5,819 bases of DNA. Origin: Xanthomonas translucens pv. translucens DSM 18974. Its GTDB lineage: Bacteria > Pseudomonadota > Gammaproteobacteria > Xanthomonadales > Xanthomonadaceae. Where the stretch lies: NCBI RefSeq assembly GCF_000331775.1, contig NZ_CAPJ01000344.1:1-5819 (forward strand), written 5' to 3'. Shown here one piece after another: positions 1-5,819 of the stretch. Positions within the stretch are counted from its first letter, which is position 1, and each line of letters starts with the position of its first letter. The notes under the pieces were generated by a model that did no database searches, was not told the origin of the DNA, and worked only from the letters and a program-made list of their open reading frames with translations. Both the position numbers and the translations under genes were made by a program.

Positions 1-3744
<3,744 letters not shown>

Positions 3745-3924
3745 GCGCCCCTTTCCTTTGGCGAAGGCAGGCGATGCGCAGGCATCGGCGTCCTTTCGGT
3801 CCGTACGGGATGGCTTTCACGATTGAAGCGACGGCCCTGCAGGCGCCTTGCAACGCACGCTAGCGCGATCGTCGCTGCCTTACCAGCACCAGCGGCGCAC
3901 AGCAGGGATACCCGTCTAAAACCT
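3745..3924 (-). promoter_or_regulatory. Leader/promoter region of the hybrid kinase gene
   Basis: This gap between the DUF445 stop and the kinase start must carry any kinase promoter. Minus-strand reading shows two small inverted repeats: GCTTCA-ATCG-TGAAAGC (3829-3813, one bulged A) and CGATGC-CTGC-GCATCG (3787-3772, six perfect pairs). It also holds an 8-base palindrome CCGTACGG (3801-3808) and three GGA trinucleotides, the last inside the ribosome site. I see no convincing -35/-10 pair and no stem followed by a T-run after the DUF445 gene. Co-transcription from DUF445 therefore cannot be excluded. Function of the hairpins is inference only. Confidence 0.4.
3748..3759 (-). promoter_or_regulatory. 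Ribosome binding site of the hybrid kinase gene
   Basis: Read on the minus strand, the twelve bases AAAGGAAAGGGG end three bases before the ATG at 3744. The AAGG part lies about ten bases from the start and the GGGG part three, so either half could pair with 16S rRNA. It is the clearest Shine-Dalgarno sequence in the window and fixes the kinase start. Confidence 0.7.
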
Positions 3925-5223
3925 TCATGGAATCAGCGTGACGGCTGCGTGCAGCACGACCCCGATCAGGCCGCCGACCAGGGTGCCGTTGAAACGGATG
4001 TACTGCAGGTCGCGGCCGACGCTCAGCTCCAGCTGCTCCACCAGATGACGTTCGTCCCAGCCTTTCACGGTCTGCGCGATGTGCTCGGTGACGCCGCTGC
4101 GCAGACGTTGGGTCAGCTTCTCCGCACCGCCGAGCAAGTGCTGGTTGAGCGCGTCGCGCAAGGCGCGGTCCTGGGACAAGGACTCCCCGAGCGCGCCCAG
4201 CGAGCGTTGCAGATGCTGCACCAGCACCCCGTCGCTGCGCGACAGGTCCCCGCGCAGGCTGGCGTGGATCTGCTCCCACAGGCCTTGCACGTAGTCCTGC
4301 ACGCCAGGATGTTCGATCAGCCGCTGCTTCATCGCCTGCAGCTTGTCGGCGGTGGCCGGGTCGTCGCGCAGGCGTTGCACGTAGCCGCCAAGCCAGCGCT
4401 CGTAGTCCTGGCGCAGCGGGTGCTGCGGCTGCGACAGCACGTCCTGCAGTTCGTCCAGCAGCGCATGCGCCAGGCGTTCGGCCAGGGTGTCGGCGATGCC
4501 TTCCACCGGCTTGACCCATTCCACCGTGCCGACCAGCTTGGGCCATTCGCGGCGCGCGTACTTGACGATCATCGCCGACACGCGCTGCTTCACCGTCGCA
4601 TCGTCCAGATGCCGGCCGAGCCGGGTCAATGCTTCGTCGAGCAGCGCCTGGTGGCGGCCATCGGCGGTGAGCAGGCCGAGGATCTCGCCGGCGGTCGCGG
4701 CCGCGTTCCATTCGTGCAGGCGCGCCACCACGAAGCCGTGGATGCGGCGCCGTACCGCAGCCTCGTCGAGCAGGTCCAGCGCCTGCAGCGCCCAGCCGCG
4801 GGCGAGGTCGGCCAGCTTGCCGGCCTGCGCCGGTTCGGCCAGCCACTGGCCCAGCCGCTTGGCCGGATCGAACGCGCTGAGCTTGGCCAGCAGCGCCGTC
4901 GGCTCAAGGAAATGGTCCCGCACGAACAGCGCCAGGCTGTCGGCGATGCGCGCCTTGCCGTGCGGGATGATCGCGGTGTGCGGGATCGGCAGCCCCAGCG
5001 GATGGCGGAACAGCGCCACCACCGCGAACCAGTCGGCCAGCGCGCCGACCGTGGCCGCCTCGCAGAACGCGCCGATCCAGGCCCAGGTGCCGTGCATGCC
5101 CATGACGTGGCTGAGCAGGAAGCCGGCCAGCATGGCCAGCAGCAACAGCGCCGCCAGCAGTTTCATGCGCCGCAGCTGCGCGCGGCGCGGATCGGGCAGC
5201 ATCGATGGGGAAGACACGCTCAT
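3925..5223 (-). CDS. DUF445 family (YjiN-type) inner-membrane protein
   Basis: Complete 432-residue protein of the DUF445 family (PF04286), close to the usual length of E. coli YjiN-type members. The biochemical role of the family is not established. Seen: a short charged N-terminus, a hydrophobic segment at about 21-40, a second semi-hydrophobic stretch at about 46-72 running into the family signature ALADWFAVVALFRHPLG (61-77) and PHTAIIPHGK (81-90), then about 320 mostly helical, charged residues. The end is a second conserved block, DLQYIRFNGTLVGGLIG, merging into a final membrane segment (about 413-431). Termini anchored in the membrane with a large soluble helical middle is the expected topology. 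ATG 5223 gives the longest frame but lacks a clear ribosome site. ATG 5202 and ATG 5166 are in-frame alternatives, and the latter would begin right at the first membrane segment. The family call is strong; the start is less certain. It stands 180 bases upstream of the kinase gene, with no evident functional tie. Confidence 0.93.
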   Translation of the reverse strand: MSVSSPSMLPDPRRAQLRRMKLLAALLLLAMLAGFLLSHVMGMHGTWAWIGAFCEAATVGALADWFAVVALFRHPLGLPIPHTAIIPHGKARIADSLALFVRDHFLEPTALLAKLSAFDPAKRLGQWLAEPAQAGKLADLARGWALQALDLLDEAAVRRRIHGFVVARLHEWNAAATAGEILGLLTADGRHQALLDEALTRLGRHLDDATVKQRVSAMIVKYARREWPKLVGTVEWVKPVEGIADTLAERLAHALLDELQDVLSQPQHPLRQDYERWLGGYVQRLRDDPATADKLQAMKQRLIEHPGVQDYVQGLWEQIHASLRGDLSRSDGVLVQHLQRSLGALGESLSQDRALRDALNQHLLGGAEKLTQRLRSGVTEHIAQTVKGWDERHLVEQLELSVGRDLQYIRFNGTLVGGLIGVVLHAAVTLIP

Positions 5224-5230
5224 GCCGGCC

Positions 5231-5236
5231 AGTGTA
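5231..5236 (-). promoter_or_regulatory. Candidate -10 hexamer just before the DUF445 start
   Basis: Minus-strand TACACT fits the TAnnnT pattern of a sigma-70 -10 element and ends seven bases before ATG 5223. At that distance transcription would begin at or next to the A of the start codon, giving a leaderless mRNA, which would explain the missing Shine-Dalgarno sequence. No -35 match is seen 17-18 bases upstream (AATCCA there), so this is a weak call. Confidence 0.25.
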
Positions 5237-5279
5237 CGCAGCGCGGGGTTAGGTGGATTTCATTGTGTGGGCAAGGCGG

Positions 5280-5296
5280 GCCGCGTGTCGCGCGGC
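5280..5296. repeat. GC-rich inverted repeat upstream of DUF445
   Basis: GCCGCG-TGTCG-CGCGGC forms a perfect six-pair stem with a five-base loop, about 57 bases upstream of the DUF445 start. No T-run follows on either strand. It may be a protein-binding site, an RNA hairpin, or chance in very GC-rich DNA. Confidence 0.35.
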
Positions 5297-5373
5297 AAGC
5301 GCCTGCGAACGATGGCCTTTGCACGTGTCATCGCGGTGCGTGGCCTCCCCCGTGGCACGCGGGCAGCGTCCCT

Positions 5374-5397
5374 GTGGGAGGGACGTTAGTCCCGACG
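5374..5397 (+). repeat. REP-like palindromic element A
   Basis: The element begins with the GTGGGAG head typical of REP sequences of Xanthomonas, Stenotrophomonas and Pseudomonas. The head runs into a perfect hairpin GGGAC-GTTA-GTCCC at 5380-5393 and a GACG tail. Such elements are usually intergenic, occur in many copies per genome, and are thought to be spread by REP-associated tyrosine transposases (RAYT/TnpA-REP). No such transposase is in the window. Copy number cannot be checked here; the call rests on the head motif, the stem and the intergenic position. Confidence 0.65.
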
Positions 5398-5416
5398 CGG
5401 CATTGCCGGGAACGCC

Positions 5417-5439
5417 CCCGGGACGGAAGTCCCTGCTGC
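5417..5439 (-). repeat. REP-like palindromic element B, inverted partner of A
   Basis: Read on the minus strand it is GCAGCAGGGAC-TTCC-GTCCCGGG. It shares the core AGGGAC-nnnn-GTCCCG with element A, with a different loop and a degenerate GCAGC head. The stem is five perfect pairs (5420-5433). It faces the opposite way to A, separated by about 20 bases, the usual arrangement of REP doublets. Confidence 0.55.
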
Positions 5440-5447
5440 ACGTACGG

Positions 5448-5464
5448 CGCATCGGACCGATGCG
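5448..5464 (-). terminator. Perfect inverted repeat after the ParB-like gene, possible terminator
   Basis: CGCATCGG-T-CCGATGCG (minus strand) has eight-base arms around one central base. As RNA it would fold with six or seven pairs and a three- to five-base loop. It begins 18 bases after the TGA of the ParB-like gene, a good position for 3'-end formation, but no U-run follows, so it is not a canonical intrinsic terminator. A further copy of the arm, GCATCGG, lies at 5478-5472, between the stop codon and the repeat. A protein-binding operator is an alternative reading. Confidence 0.45.
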
Positions 5465-5482
5465 TGGCGGGCCGATGCCGGA

Positions 5483-5819
5483 TCACTCCTGCAACTGCGC
5501 GCGCAATGCCGCCACTTCCTCGCGCAGCGCCCGATTCTCGGCGTCGAGCTCGGCCACGCGCTGGCGCAGTGCGGCCAGTTCGCTGCCGCCGTGCGCTGCA
5601 TCGGACTCGCTCTCCGGTCCGGGGGCCGCGATTTCGCGCGGCTTGCGCCTGGACTCGCGGGCGCGCTTGGCGGCCTGCTTGAGTTCGTCCTTGCCGGCGA
5701 TGGCCGCGGCGCGCTGCTCGTCCTCGGGCAGGCTGGCCACGGCGGCGGCGGCGTTGATCGAGATCGTGCCGGACTTCACCGCTTCCACCACTTCGGCGGC
5801 GGCCTGCTTCTGGATCTTC
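5483..5819 (-). CDS. ParB-like / plasmid partition-related protein, C-terminal fragment
   Basis: The frame is open to the right edge, so the gene starts outside the window; 111 residues and a TGA stop are visible. The GTG at 5791 is not a convincing start, because the frame continues upstream of it as KIQKQAAAE. Residues 9-50 (VVEAVKSGTISINAAAAVAS, then LPEDEQ and GKDELKQAAKRARE) resemble the segment that follows the helix-turn-helix in ParB-like proteins and in Xanthomonas proteins often annotated as plasmid replication/partition-related. A basic patch KRARESRRKPRE follows, then a Pro/Ser/acidic linker (about 64-78). Residues 79-111 are a strict leucine-zipper coiled coil. A DNA-binding dimer is the inferred role. 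The family comes from recalled similarity, and the DNA-binding domain itself is not visible. No gene symbol is justified. Confidence 0.6.
   Translation of the reverse strand, partial: KIQKQAAAEVVEAVKSGTISINAAAAVASLPEDEQRAAAIAGKDELKQAAKRARESRRKPREIAAPGPESESDAAHGGSELAALRQRVAELDAENRALREEVAALRAQLQE

Noticed and set aside
3745..3924. Cyclic-di-GMP or other known riboswitch in the kinase leader
   Set aside because: I compared it from memory with the GEMM consensus and saw none of the conserved GGCAAACC or GACGCAAAG blocks.
3860..4846. Minus-strand frame of 328 codons inside DUF445
   Set aside because: Alternative frame of the DUF445 gene, whose signature motifs lie in the other frame; this product is Arg/Ala/Gly-rich shadow sequence.
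5249..5452. Minus-strand frame of 67 codons in the gap before DUF445
   Set aside because: Its sequence is largely a translation of the REP-like elements, a common false gene call in Xanthomonas genomes.
5483..5791. GTG at 5791 as the start of a complete 102-residue protein
   Set aside because: The same frame stays open to the window edge and encodes family-like residues upstream, so this is an internal Val codon of a longer gene.

Overview
The window is strongly GC-rich, with codons ending almost always in G or C. Its gene content (a large CHASE hybrid kinase, a YjiN-type DUF445 membrane protein, a ParB-like protein with a GTGGGAG-type REP sequence beside it) suggests a chromosomal segment of the Xanthomonadaceae, most likely Xanthomonas. 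That assignment is inference from style and repeat type, not from a marker gene. All real genes are on the minus strand, so transcription runs from high to low coordinates.

Layout in transcription order. (1) 5819-5483: the C-terminal 111 residues of a ParB-like / plasmid-partition-related protein, cut by the right edge and ending in a textbook leucine zipper. (2) 5482-5224: a 259-base gap with a perfect inverted repeat just after that stop codon, an inverted pair of REP-like hairpins, and a GC-rich hairpin. (3) 5223-3925: a complete 432-residue DUF445 (YjiN-type) inner-membrane protein. (4) 3924-3745: a 180-base gap that forms the leader of the last gene, with two small hairpins and a purine-rich ribosome binding site. 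(5) 3744 to beyond position 1: a very large hybrid sensor histidine kinase, 1248 residues visible, cut by the left edge inside its last domain.

The kinase is the main content. I translated it codon by codon from 3744 to 1 and found no stop or frameshift. The order is TM - periplasmic CHASE - TM - PAS - PAS - HisKA - HATPase - REC - REC - HPt. All four phospho-relay residues are present (His644, Asp929, Asp1073, His1217), so the protein looks like a self-contained His-Asp-His relay that needs only a separate output regulator, which is not in the window.

The three genes show no obvious shared pathway. The gaps of 180 and 259 bases and the REP pair suggest separate transcription units. I see no RNA gene, CRISPR array, insertion sequence, phage gene or clearly undescribed system. 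The points most worth a second look are the CHASE ligand question, the leader of the kinase gene, the REP pair, and the zipper on the ParB-like protein. Several very long open frames on the plus strand are antisense shadows.
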